Shown: positions 16,855 to 26,418 of the stretch, in pieces
Layout of the letters: each line of letters opens with the position of its first letter
Numbering within the stretch: the stretch's first letter is position 1
NCBI GenBank assembly: GCA_025454525.1
Contig: JALOOG010000003.1
Location: forward strand, 21,536-85,535
DNA length: 64,000 nucleotides
Reading direction: 5' to 3'
Source: Anaerolineae bacterium
GTDB taxonomy: Bacteria; Chloroflexota; Anaerolineae; Aggregatilineales; Phototrophicaceae
Translations under genes and position numbers: made by a program
The notes under the pieces: model-generated
The model's database searches: none
Told to the model about the DNA's origin: nothing
What the model saw: only the letters and a program-made list of their open reading frames with translations

Positions 16855-19800
16855 TTACGGCATCGGGATCAGGTCGTCATTGCGTTGACCGTTGACGTTC
16901 GCGTCTGGGGTGGGATCCGCGGGTGCTACTGGCGGATCTTGCGGCATCGGGATCGTTTGTCCGTCCTCGCTCCGACGTGGGGCGCTACCGGGGGCTAACG
17001 TGAGTCGGACATCATCGATAAAGATGAAACCCGCGTTTTCACCCGTTTCAAAGCGTGCCACGATCCGGCTTGGTTGTCCGGTGAGCGTGATGCTGACGGT
17101 GTATTCGGTGTAAGCACTGGTGCCGGCCGGGATTTGGACACGGGTACGCGGACGGTTCTCACGGCTATAACGTGCCACGATCATCATCCGGGCCGCGTTT
17201 TGCAAGTTTTGGGTGCGAACGCGGGCCGTCAACGTCAACACATCACCCGCTTGGCCATACGGCGGCAAGTCGATGTTTTGGACGAAGATTTGTGACCAGT
17301 TGCTATAACCGTTCTTGCCCATACGGAAGGCACAGCTTCCCTCAAAGACGCTGCCACTACAGACTCGACGTGAGTCTGGGCCGGCCGGGATCTCTTCGGT
17401 CAAGATGTCATCATCCACCGTGCGAGTACGGTACAAGCGCCAGTTATCCGGCATATTGTTGTTATCCGCGTCGGTTTCAAAGCCACCATTGACCAACAGG
17501 TTTCCACTGCTATCGATCGTAAAGGTGAACGGTTGGTTGCTGGCGTTGGTATTGCCCAAGGGACTCTTAGCGGTGACAGTCCATTGATAGGTGCCGTCGG
17601 TCAACAACGCTTGTTCGGTTACGCCGATCGTCAAGGTACAGTTCGTGCCGTCGCAAGTCAGCGCGTCCGCATCGGCGGCGCGAGTGACATCGGTAAACGT
17701 CACCACGTTTGCTTGTGCGACCGGAAGTGTCCGGTTGATCGCAAAGTCAAACGTCAAACCGGGACTGGTGCTAAGTGTGTCTTGCCATTGGAACGTGGTC
17801 AAACTGGTGACGTTCGGGATGTAGATGAAGTTGGACGGGCGCACCAAGTTGAAAGCCGCGGGCGGCGTGGTGATGCCGTCGGTGATCGTCACCGTTACAT
17901 CCACACTGGTCAAAGCGTTATAGAACGCATCCCCCGCGCTACTGATGTCGTGGGTGATCAGTTCTGTGCCTGCATCCAACGTGAAGTCCTCTAAGGCGCT
18001 CACGGTGATCGTGCGGGCGGTGTTCCAAGTGGCAGTGGTAAACGTCAAGACGACGGGTGAGACTTGTGGCGCACCTGCATCCACCGCGAGGCGGATCTGG
18101 GTGTCGTCAAAGGTCAAGGTGACGGTGACATCGCCCAACGGTTGGCTATTGAGTAAGACGCGGTATTGGTCGGTGGTGAACCCTTCACGTACCGCAACAT
18201 CCGTCAATAGGTTCAACGGGGTGTTATCGGTGTCGTTTAAGACCAACGCCGGGACATCATCCTCAACGATGTTGACTACCACAGGCGACGCGGGTTGAAT
18301 CGGCGCGGACACATAGAACGGATCGGCACTCCCAGAGGTGATCGAGATGTTCGATGTGCCGATGTTTTGGAACACGTTATCGTCTACCGCGCTCACATTC
18401 ACCGTTTGCGGTGTATTCCAATTCGACGGGGTGAAGGTCAACAACAATGGCGCAAGGCCGGGAGTCGGTGAACCCGCTAGAATTTGTGTATCGTTGAAGG
18501 TCATCGATACCTGTACGTTCGCGGTCGGTTCGCTGTTCAACACAACGTTGAAGCTGCTTCCCGCGCCGCCTTCGGTCACAGTGATGTTGTTATCGTTGGC
18601 TGTGCCACTGGTTTCGGTGATCACCACGGTTGCGACATCGTTATCGGTGATGTTCACGGTCACGGTGTTATTCGGCGTGAAGGTCGCGCCGCCCGCGTTA
18701 TAGAGCAGATCGGTACTGACGGCCGCATGGGTGATCGGGCTAGTGTGCGGATTGGTTTCATCGATCGCATCGTCAAAGGCTAACACGTTCAACGTTTGAG
18801 CGGTGTTCCAATCGGATGTGGTGAAGGTGAGCGACAAGTTCCCGTCGGTATCGCCGTTCACGCGCACTTGCGCCGGATTAAAGGTGAGGTTCACGGTGAC
18901 GTTGGCCGTCGGTTGCGAGTTCAAGACCACCGTATAGGTGTCTGGAGTTGCGCTTCCTTCGGTCACGTTGGTGGTGCTATCGGTTTGAGTGATCGTGATG
19001 CCCGCCGTGTCGTTATCGGTGATGTTAACGGTCACTTGCGCGCCGTCCGGTAACGCATCGTAGAACGGATCACTACTGGCGATGGCGTGGGTGATCAACT
19101 CGGTGTGCGGATCGGTTTCGTCCAGACTGTCATCCACTGCTGACACGGTGACCGTTTCGGTGAAATCAACGGGGGTCAAGGTGACAACCACAGGTGAGAC
19201 TTGGCCGTTCACGCGGATTTGTGCGCTGTTGAAAGTCAAGGTCACGGTGACATTGGCCGTCGGGCGCGTCAAAGCTTCGATCGTATACGGGGCGGTCGTG
19301 CCACTTTCAGAGACGTTGACCGTCCCCGGAGCAATTTGAATCGCCGCAGTATCGTTATCAATGATCGAAACCGTCACATCGGCCGGATTCACGCCGCCCG
19401 TACCCGTGTTGTAATTCGAGTCGGTGCTAGTGAACGTTTGGGTGATCAGCGTGGTGTGTGGGCTGACTTCATCAATGTTGTCGTCAATCACGACCACTTC
19501 CACGGTTTGTAACACGTTCCAATCACCCGGCACGATCGTAAACGTGGCCGGTGAGGTGCTAAAGGGTGTTCCATCCGCGATCAAGCTGATTTGGGCAGGA
19601 TCAAACACGAGGTTAACGGTGACATCTTGCGTCGGGCGCGAGTCTAAGCGGATCGTGTAGCTATCCGTGGCCGCAACGTTGGCTTCGGTTAACTCGGTCG
19701 TGCCGCCGCTTTGGATCACTTGCGATCCGGGGGTGTCATTATCGGCGATATTGACCAAGACATCAGCCGGATTGACCACATTGTAGTTTGCATCGCCACT

Positions 19801-22800
19801 GGCGGCCGTTTGTACGATCGTGGTGCTATGGGGCCCTTCGGTCACAAAGTCATCCACGGCCAAGACGGTGATCGTTTGCGGTGTATTCCAATCCCCAGAG
19901 GTAAAGGTGAGGGAATACGTGCCGTCGGTTTCGCCGTCCACAGTGATCTGGGCTGCATCAAAGGTGATGTTCACGGTGACATTCGCGGTCGGTTGCGAGT
20001 TCAACACCACGGTGTAATCTTGACTGGTGGGGCCGTCTTCATTGACCGCCACGGTCGTCGGATTCACGGTGATCCCCGCGGTATCGTTATCATCGATCGC
20101 CAATGTCCAGTTTGATCCGGTCAAGGTGATGTTGGGTGCGAAGTTGGGGTTATTGTTGTTGAGTTCAATATCCACCTGTTCGCGATCCGTGCCACCCCGG
20201 AACTCATCGATGTTGTCATCAATGATCGTGATCGTAACCGGTTGGGTCGCATTGTTTGCCGATCCCGCTAGGAAGGTGATGCTGGTGGTGACTAAGATAA
20301 AGTCATCCGGGGTATCGGCGCGGGCGCTGGTCGGTGGCGCTTCCACTGCTAAGACGTAATTCACCGGAATGGTGAGATCCGCTGCCAAGGTGCCGCCGGC
20401 CGGGTCCGTCGTGATCAACAGCGTGGCGTTACGGACAAAACTGCCCACATTTTCGTTGACGATCACCGACGACCCGACAAAGTTCACCACGGCCGAGTCG
20501 TTTTCGTCAATGGTGACGACATGCGTCCCGGTGGCAGTCACGGAACTGGGGCCGGTGACCGTGCCGAAAGCGAGTGAGAAGGTTTCATCGGTCGCTTCCA
20601 CCAACGAGTCGTTGACAATGGTGTTAGTGATCGAACGGGTCGCACCCGATGCTGTACCCGAAGCAAAGGAGATGCTGTTGGTGACGCGGGTATAGTCTGG
20701 TGCGGTGGCGGTGCCGGGGGTGTCGGTGATGTCTATGGTGATCGCATCGCCGGTTCGAATCGGGCCGATACCGTTACTTGTGATCGTCAAGACCGCGTTC
20801 ACCAAGTGAGGTGAGGTCGCTTCTGAAACGGTACTGGTGGCGGTGCTAAAGGTCACGGTGGCGCTTTCGTTGTCGATAATCGTCACCACATGCGTTCCAG
20901 ACACCGTTCCTGTACCACTGATCAGCGTGTAGTCAAGGGTAAAGGTTTCGTTCGCTTCTTCTACCAACTGATCGTTGATGATCGTGAAGTTGATCGGTCG
21001 GGTTGCGCCATTGGTTGAACCAGCAGCAAAGGAGATCGAGGTGGTCGTCTGACTGAAGTCGGCAGCCTCGGCTGTACCGAGCGTGACGTTTACACTCGCC
21101 GTCAGCGCACCGCTGAGCGTGCCGCCGGGGGTACCGTTGGTCACCAGATCTAAACGTGCGGTGACGGTGTGGGTTCCCACATTTTCGTTAGCATTGCTGC
21201 TGGGGGTGGTAAACACGATGGTGGCGGTGTCGTTATCGGTGATGCTCACCGTTACATCCGCCGGGCTGATCGCGTTGTAGACTAGATCGGTACTGGTGAC
21301 GCTTTGATCGATCAAAGTCGTGTGCGGATTGGCTTCGACAAGCGTATCGTTCACCGCAAACACGGTCACGTTTTGGGGTGTATTCCAGTTGGACGTGGTA
21401 AACAGCAACGAGGTTACGCCGTCGGTATCGCCGTTCACAGTGATTTGCGTTTCATCAAAGTCGATATTCAACGTCACGTTTGAGGTGGGTTGGCTGTTGA
21501 GGACGACCGTATAGCTATCGCCCGCTCCGCCTTCAACCACGGCGGTATTTCCGCTGCTTTCGGTGACGGTGATGCCCGCGGTGTCGTCATCCAAAATGAT
21601 GATCGTAGAACGACTACGACAAGCCCCGCTGAAACCCAGTGATCCCGAACAATCGTCATTCGCCGCGTTTGACACCAAGATCGGTACGCCTGCATACGAG
21701 GCACGCACGACCGGATCGTTGAAGCCAACATCAAAAAATTCACGGTTTTGGTTAAACAGACTTAACGCACCGTAAAATTCATCGATCCCATCGTTGATTA
21801 TGGTAACCGAAATCGGTTGTACGGCATCGTTGGCTGCTAAGGCCGGGAAGTTGACGGTGGTGGAGATCGCGGTGAAGTCCGCGCCGGGAGTCGCATCGTT
21901 GGGATTCCCTAAGGCGGTATTGCTCACCGGGACGCTAAACGCATCTTGGACTTGGACTGTCCCAGTCCCAGTTGCCACGATCCGCAACCGTACATTGGTG
22001 GTACGAGCGGTGTTGGACTCGATGTCGTTGGTATCGTTGACCACAAACGTCGGATCCATGGTGATGTAGGCGAAGTCGTTTTCGTCAATGGTCACGGCAA
22101 TCGTACTCGTGCCGGCCGTCACACTACTAGGCAGTGTGCCGAAAGTGACATTGAAGTTTTCCGGCGTATTAAAACCGGTCGAACTAAGGGTGCTACGTTC
22201 AACGGTGCGATCGTTGTTGATCGTGATCGGCGCGTTTTGGGTTGCGCCATCGCCTGCACCGGCGGCAAAGGTAACATTGATCGTATTGGCAGGGCCGGTA
22301 AAGAACATATCCCCCGTTGCACCACTAAAGACCGCGGTATTATCCACCAGATTCAAGGGGATGATCGCGTCTTCGGCGAGGGTTGCGCCGCCCGTTGTCG
22401 TCAAGGTGACGACCGCGTTATGCGTCCCTACGGCTTCGCTGACCGTGGCCGCGCCACTTAAAGCAACTGTAGCGCTATCGCCGTCGGTGATTGTGCCGGT
22501 GAAGTTTGTCCCTGATACGGTGACACCCGTCGGAGAAGATCCTAAGGTGATCGCCACCGTATAGGTTTCGGGGCCTTCTACCAAGGTATCATCCAAATGC
22601 GGGATCGTGATCGCATTGGTCGCTAAGTCGCTCACATTGGTAAACGAGAGCGCGCCCGTCAATGTACCCAGATCGGCCGCTTCGGCCGTGCCTAAGGTGA
22701 GACCTAAGGTGTAGTTGATCGTGCCTTCTAAAGTGGGAGTGCCACCCGTCGGATCGGCGGTGATGTCTAAGCGCACGTTGGGCGTGTTATTCGCGCCTTC

Positions 22801-25800
22801 GGCCGCGCTGGCACTGGTGGGATTCCACTCGACTACGGCGGTTTCGTTATCGGTGATATTCACCGTAAGCGTATTGGTGTTGGTCGTGCCGTCTACGCGG
22901 GCGGTTGCGCCATTGTAGTTGGGATCGCCACTGGTAAACGCATGAACTAGCGTTCCACTGTGATCGCCTTCAAGGGCGCGATCATTCACCGCCGCGATCG
23001 TGAGCGTTTGGGCGGTATTCCAGTTACCCGCGGTGAACGTGGTGTTAAACGTGCCGTCGGTGTCCCCATTGAGCGTAAGATCGCTTGCTGGGAAGGTGAT
23101 CGCCACGTTAACGGTAGAAATAGGTTGCGAGTCTAACACGATCGTGTAGGTATCGGTCGTACCCGCTTCGGTGACAGCGTTGTTACCGCCGCTTTGGGTG
23201 ATGGTGATGCCCGCGGTATCGTTATCGCTAATATCCACCGTCACATCTGCCACGGGGAGATTGGTAAAACGACTTTGAGAGCTGACCGTGGTGGCCGTGG
23301 TCAAGATCACGGAATGCGGATCGGTTTCATCAATGAAGTCATCGATCGCTTGCACAGTGACCGTAACCCCAGTATTCCAATTTGCAGGAGTCAGGGTGAC
23401 GGTTTGCGGAGAAGTTCCGAGGCCGCTGCCCGTGTTGACGCGGATTTGCGCGCTGTCATAGGTCAATTGGATCGTGACATTGGCGCTAGGCGCTTGGTTC
23501 AAACTCACCACAAAGGTGTCTGTGGTTTCGCCCGTTTCGCTCACGGTGAGCGTAGTCTCAGAGACCAAGACTTCCGGCGCAAGGCTATAGGCATAAGCCG
23601 CGCCCGAATTGCTGATCGAGTTCGCGTCATGTTGGGGTGAACCGACCAAGAACAAGCCGCTGCCTAAGGCAACACTCGTCCCAAAGCGATCATCAGCAAC
23701 ACCATCACCTGGGGTTAAAACGCCTTCTTCCGTCCAGACTTCAGCCGAACGAGAGAACACAAACGCGCTCCCGCGGGAAGTGGCGGTGCGCGGCGCGCCG
23801 ACGATTAACGTCCCAGCATCCATTGACACTGAGAAACCGAATTGATTGCTGCTTGCCCCGATTAGGGTAGAAGTTGTGGTAAAGCTGGGGCCGCTAAACA
23901 CAAACACCTCACCGCGTGGCGCGCCAGTGAAGTTACCGGTGGGTGCGCCCACGGCTAAACGGCCATCAAACAGCGAGACCGACCAACCAAACCGTGCGCC
24001 CGCGACCGGAGTCGGTGAGGGGATCGTGTTGATCGTGCTGAAGGTAGCGCCGCTGAAAACATACGCTTCACCGGTGCTACGGAAGGGCGAACCGACCGCG
24101 ATCGACTCGTCATTGGGAGTACCGGGGGCGGGATCATAGACTGAAACCGAAGTCCCGAACTGATCGCCCGGATCGGTGCCGGTTAGGATGATTGGGCTGG
24201 TCAAGAGCGAGAGATCGCGATAGGCGTAAGCAAACCCTTGTTCAGAGGCTTCACCGGGAGCGCCAACCACGATCACATCGCCGTTAAAGTCCACCGACGA
24301 TCCGAAATACCCATTGACGACTTCATTCGGTGAGCGACGTTCCACACGTTGCACCCAGTTTGTGCCGTCAAATTCAAACAGGTAAACCATCCCTGCATTC
24401 GCATTGTTACCGATAAAACTTGTAGAATACGGCGCACCGACCACTAAGCGTGTACCAGAGAGCGCCACACTATAACCGAAGCCGTTGCCCGGTTGCCCAT
24501 ATAACGCTGTGAGGCGGCTATGGGGTGTCCACACGCCGCTGATATTCTGATAGAGATAGACCACACCGCGATCGCTACCGGGGAAAGACTCCGGTACACC
24601 GACGGCTAACCAAGTGGAAGTAAAATCGACACTTGTCCCCATCACCCGATTCGTGGCGGTGTCTGGAAGGTCGATGATTGGGGTGATCTCCGCGCCGGGT
24701 GTCCAATTGACCCCAGAGCGGCTATAGAGTTGAATCGAACCGGCCCGCATGGGGCGACCCGCCGAAAAATCGGGTTCAACATCGCTACGCGCTCCAGCAA
24801 CCCCGATCGTTCCGAAGACATCCACCGACCAACCGAAGTTGTCATGTACAAAGGTGTCCGCTTGTGTGCTGAGGGTCAAGGTCTGACTCCAACTCGTACC
24901 GTTGAAACCGACACCCGATACCGACCCATTGTTGAGTGAAGGGCTATCTAACCCGGGAACACCAAACAGCGCACCGTCTCCATCGATCGAGACGCTATAG
25001 CCACGATAATGGTTGACATTGGATGCCACGGCCGCACCGACAAAGCTATTGACCAGTGTGCCGTTTCCATAGAGATAGGTCGCGCCGACATTGGCAAACG
25101 CACCGTTATCCAGCAAAGGCGCGCCCACGATTGACCGCGATCCGGAGCCGGTATCGAAAATCCCTACGGCAAAACCGAAGTAATCATCGACTGTGCCAGC
25201 AGGGGCATTTAAGGTGTGTTGTACGCCCCACACATTGGAACCGCCTTGGTTACGGAACAAGAGATACGCTTGACCCGCACGTTGACCGGTCGCTGTCACT
25301 GCACGCGGCGCACCGACGATCGCATAATCACCCGAAATATCTACCGAGATCCCATGATCGACGTTGGCTTGCGCGTGGGTAGAGGTAGCGATCAGCGAAT
25401 TGGTGTTGGCGTTGATCACATAAGCTTCATTGTTACCGGGCGCACCGACGATCGCTAACGTGCCGCTAATAGCCACAGAATGGCCAAAACGGGCATTTGG
25501 TGCGGCGAGCGGGTTGATTAATTCGCGGGTTTGACCCCAATTGCCTGTGCCGCCCGCATCGCGTTCTAGCACATACACCCGCCCTTGACTACCCGTTGAG
25601 GCCGGCGCACCGACAAGGATGAAAGTCCCCGCCTCGTTGATCGCCACATCATAGCCATAACGTTGTCCGTTTTGGACATTGGTTAAAGGAATGCGTACCC
25701 GCCGTAGTGTCCATGTACCGGACACATTCTCGTAAATATGGACTTCTCCAGGGCTGTTTGATGATCTAGGCGCGCCCACCACCATCCAAGTGCCATTGGT

Positions 25801-25977
25801 GGCGACCGATTGCCCAAATTCATTATCTGGCAGCATCCGTGGCGTGTCCCCGGTGAAGTCACCTGCGGTTAACTTTTGATCTTGGGCAAAAGTCGCCGCT
25901 TGCACTTCTCGCTGTGGTAACAAGATGAAAGTTCCCACCAGTAAGAGCAGTATGAAACGTAAAAGATTAGATCGCAT
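16855..25977 (-). CDS. Giant secreted surface protein: FG-GAP propellers, Calx-beta-like repeats, C-terminal IPMP module
   Basis: About 3040 residues from ATG 25977, preferred to the GTG at 25983 because GAGGTG is correctly spaced. Residues 1-28 are a signal peptide (FILLLLVGTFILLPQ). Residues 35-790 hold about a dozen FG-GAP/integrin-like propeller blades of the type FGQSVATNGTWMVVGAP. Residues 795-2650 hold about fifteen ~110-residue Calx-beta-like repeats, each with VVLNSQPTANVTV, a W-N-T strand, DD-E-PHT and a final ITDNDTAGI. Residues 2665-2820 form an Ig-like domain. Residues 2825-2985 are a jelly-roll-like module (LLVNGGFETD, then a Cys pair), followed by a Pro/Asp tail that contains IPMP and ends in DDLIPMP. 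It is the first gene of the surface locus. Roles in adhesion and calcium binding are inferred from the families. Confidence 0.85.
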   Translation of the reverse strand: MRSNLLRFILLLLVGTFILLPQREVQAATFAQDQKLTAGDFTGDTPRMLPDNEFGQSVATNGTWMVVGAPRSSNSPGEVHIYENVSGTWTLRRVRIPLTNVQNGQRYGYDVAINEAGTFILVGAPASTGSQGRVYVLERDAGGTGNWGQTRELINPLAAPNARFGHSVAISGTLAIVGAPGNNEAYVINANTNSLIATSTHAQANVDHGISVDISGDYAIVGAPRAVTATGQRAGQAYLLFRNQGGSNVWGVQHTLNAPAGTVDDYFGFAVGIFDTGSGSRSIVGAPLLDNGAFANVGATYLYGNGTLVNSFVGAAVASNVNHYRGYSVSIDGDGALFGVPGLDSPSLNNGSVSGVGFNGTSWSQTLTLSTQADTFVHDNFGWSVDVFGTIGVAGARSDVEPDFSAGRPMRAGSIQLYSRSGVNWTPGAEITPIIDLPDTATNRVMGTSVDFTSTWLAVGVPESFPGSDRGVVYLYQNISGVWTPHSRLTALYGQPGNGFGYSVALSGTRLVVGAPYSTSFIGNNANAGMVYLFEFDGTNWVQRVERRSPNEVVNGYFGSSVDFNGDVIVVGAPGEASEQGFAYAYRDLSLLTSPIILTGTDPGDQFGTSVSVYDPAPGTPNDESIAVGSPFRSTGEAYVFSGATFSTINTIPSPTPVAGARFGWSVSLFDGRLAVGAPTGNFTGAPRGEVFVFSGPSFTTTSTLIGASSNQFGFSVSMDAGTLIVGAPRTATSRGSAFVFSRSAEVWTEEGVLTPGDGVADDRFGTSVALGSGLFLVGSPQHDANSISNSGAAYAYSLAPEVLVSETTLTVSETGETTDTFVVSLNQAPSANVTIQLTYDSAQIRVNTGSGLGTSPQTVTLTPANWNTGVTVTVQAIDDFIDETDPHSVILTTATTVSSQSRFTNLPVADVTVDISDNDTAGITITQSGGNNAVTEAGTTDTYTIVLDSQPISTVNVAITFPASDLTLNGDTDGTFNTTFTAGNWNTAQTLTIAAVNDRALEGDHSGTLVHAFTSGDPNYNGATARVDGTTNTNTLTVNITDNETAVVEWNPTSASAAEGANNTPNVRLDITADPTGGTPTLEGTINYTLGLTLGTAEAADLGTLTGALSFTNVSDLATNAITIPHLDDTLVEGPETYTVAITLGSSPTGVTVSGTNFTGTITDGDSATVALSGAATVSEAVGTHNAVVTLTTTGGATLAEDAIIPLNLVDNTAVFSGATGDMFFTGPANTINVTFAAGAGDGATQNAPITINNDRTVERSTLSSTGFNTPENFNVTFGTLPSSVTAGTSTIAVTIDENDFAYITMDPTFVVNDTNDIESNTARTTNVRLRIVATGTGTVQVQDAFSVPVSNTALGNPNDATPGADFTAISTTVNFPALAANDAVQPISVTIINDGIDEFYGALSLFNQNREFFDVGFNDPVVRASYAGVPILVSNAANDDCSGSLGFSGACRSRSTIIILDDDTAGITVTESSGNTAVVEGGAGDSYTVVLNSQPTSNVTLNIDFDETQITVNGDTDGVTSLLFTTSNWNTPQNVTVFAVNDTLVEANPHTTLIDQSVTSTDLVYNAISPADVTVSITDNDTATIVFTTPSSNANENVGTHTVTARLDLVTNGTPGGTLSGALTASVNVTLGTAEAADFSQTTTSISFAAGSTNGATRPINFTIINDQLVEEANETFTLDYTLISGTGTVSGTHVVTIIDNESATVTFSTATSTVSEATSPHLVNAVLTITSNGIGPIRTGDAITIDITDTPGTATAPDYTRVTNSISFASGTASGATRSITNTIVNDSLVEATDETFSLAFGTVTGPSSVTATGTHVVTIDENDSAVVNFVGSSVIVNENVGSFVRNATLLITTDPAGGTLAADLTIPVNYVLAVEAPPTSARADTPDDFILVTTSITFLAGSANNATQPVTITIIDDNIDEFRGGTDREQVDIELNNNNPNFAPNITLTGSNWTLAIDDNDTAGITVNPTTVAVNEDGPTSQDYTVVLNSQPTANVTVNITFDAAQITVDGETDGTYSLTFTSGDWNTPQTITVLAVDDFVTEGPHSTTIVQTAASGDANYNVVNPADVLVNIADNDTPGSQVIQSGGTTELTEANVAATDSYTIRLDSRPTQDVTVNLVFDPAQISLIADGTPFSTSPATFTIVPGDWNVLQTVEVVVIDDNIDEVSPHTTLITQTFTSTDSNYNTGTGGVNPADVTVSIIDNDTAAIQIAPGTVNVSESGTTAPYTIEALTRPTANVTVTLTFNSAQIRVNGQVSPVVVTLTPVDFTETVTVSAVDDSLDETDPHTELITHAIASSDPFYDALPDGAQVTVNITDNDTAGITITQTDSTTNVTEGSATPDTYTVVLNSQPTANVTVNLTFNPAQVRVNGDTDGNLSLTFTTSDWNTAQTLNVLAFDDAIDETNPHTSPITHAAVSTDLLYNAGGATFTPNNTVTVNITDNDVATVVITETSGTANDNNITVTEGGAGSSFNVVLNSEPTANVQVSMTFNDTQILAGSPTPGLAPLLLTFTPSNWNTPQTVNVSAVDDNVFQNIGTSNISITSGSADPFYVSAPIQPASPVVVNIVEDDVPALVLNDTDNTPLNLLTDVAVREGFTTDQYRVLLNSQPLGDVTVTLTFDDTQIRLAVDAGAPQVSPVVLTFTTATWNTARTITVSALEDFTLDAGTELITHDISSAGDAFYNALTSVDVTVTITDGITTPPAAFNLVRPSNFIYIPNVTSLTTFQWQDTLSTSPGLTFDFAINRTLPVAQANVVTFTDVTRAADADALTCDGTNCTLTIGVTEQALLTDGTYQWTVTAKSPLGNTNASNQPFTFTIDSSGNLLVNGGFETDADNNNMPDNWRLYRTRTVDDDILTEEIPAGPDSRRVCSGSVFEGSCAFRMGKNGYSNWSQIFVQNIDLPPYGQAGDVLTLTARVRTQNLQNAARMMIVARYSRENRPRTRVQIPAGTSAYTEYTVSITLTGQPSRIVARFETGENAGFIFIDDVRLTLAPGSAPRRSEDGQTIPMPQDPPVAPADPTPDANVNGQRNDDLIPMP
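16990..17510 (-). other. C-terminal module with cysteine pair, copy 1 (giant protein)
   Basis: About 170 residues near the end of the giant protein, opening with LLVNGGFETD, then RRVCSGSVFEGSCAFRMG, a strand-rich middle (LTLTARVRT) and the ending FIFIDDVRL. The same order of elements closes the proteins at 32681-34714 and 53294-55843, and all three proteins end in IPMP. The fold is probably a carbohydrate-binding jelly roll. Confidence 0.65.
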
Positions 25978-26158
25978 AAACACCTCGCATTTTCATTCCC
26001 TCGCGAGCGTCTGTTCTGCCGTCATGCGGCAGCCACTGTCTAAAAAGATATTGCGCTTCCGATAGCTTTAAATGCGCTATCGCCGTCTGTTGCCTAACCC
26101 CCTCGGTGTTGATATTGATTATTCGCATGGATTCCCACTTCTGGATCACTTTATTGTA
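25978..26158 (-). promoter_or_regulatory. Leader of the giant surface gene: promoter, two hairpins, short upstream frame
   Basis: On the minus strand a -10-like TACAATAAAGTGATCC (box 26153-26158) lies 170 bases before the ATG. The leader can form CGATAGC/GCTATCG and CTGCCG/CGGCAG hairpins. An open frame of 53 codons from ATG 26128 (ribosome-site-like TGGGAA upstream) runs through the leader and stops at 25967, inside the giant gene, overlapping its start by 11 bases. This could couple translation, or the frame may be accidental. I do not recognise a known riboswitch. Confidence 0.35.
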
Positions 26159-26325
26159 TTACATTCCTTAATTTTGTGGGAACAATGAGTGGAAAAATTT
26201 ACGTACCCTCATATTGCGATGGGTTCTGACATTACAAAGCATTTCAAGATTAACAGATTTTTAACAGCTCTGCAACCAAATGTTGAAAGAGAAACAAGGA
26301 ATATAGTAGGAAGGAAGGAGGTTTG

Positions 26326-26376
26326 ATGGGCAGCCTATTTGAGAAGATCGAGGTGAAAAGCCTCTCACCTCGATGA
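26326..26376 (+). CDS. Possible 16-residue peptide with very strong ribosome site
   Basis: ATG 26326 is preceded by AAGGAAGGAGG at optimal spacing, a better site than almost any gene in the window has. The frame encodes MGSLFEKIEVKSLSPR and stops at 26376. The second half coincides with a 10-base stem (26347-26374). It lies in a 441-base gap between the giant gene promoter and the membrane protein gene. It could be a leader peptide, a small protein or chance; no downstream plus-strand gene follows. Confidence 0.25.
   Translation: MGSLFEKIEVKSLSPR
26347..26374 (-). terminator. Hairpin after the 26419 membrane protein gene
   Basis: Arms ATCGAGGTGA and TCACCTCGAT around an eight-base loop, 45 bases beyond the stop of the minus-strand operon ending at 26419. 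There is no strong T-run on the minus strand, so the terminator call is moderate. The rest of the gap (26159-26325) shows nothing else I can name. Confidence 0.5.
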
Positions 26377-26418
26377 TTTAACACTGGATGACACGGATCA
26401 CGCTTAGATCAACAACGG

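Noticed and set aside
18300..23200. Regularly spaced similar segments that could look like a CRISPR array
   Set aside because: The period is about 330 bases and is coding (Calx-beta-like protein repeats), with no short identical repeats or cas genes.
16892..23870. Many plus-strand frames opposite the giant gene
   Set aside because: They repeat with the Calx-beta-like periodicity and are mirror frames of it.
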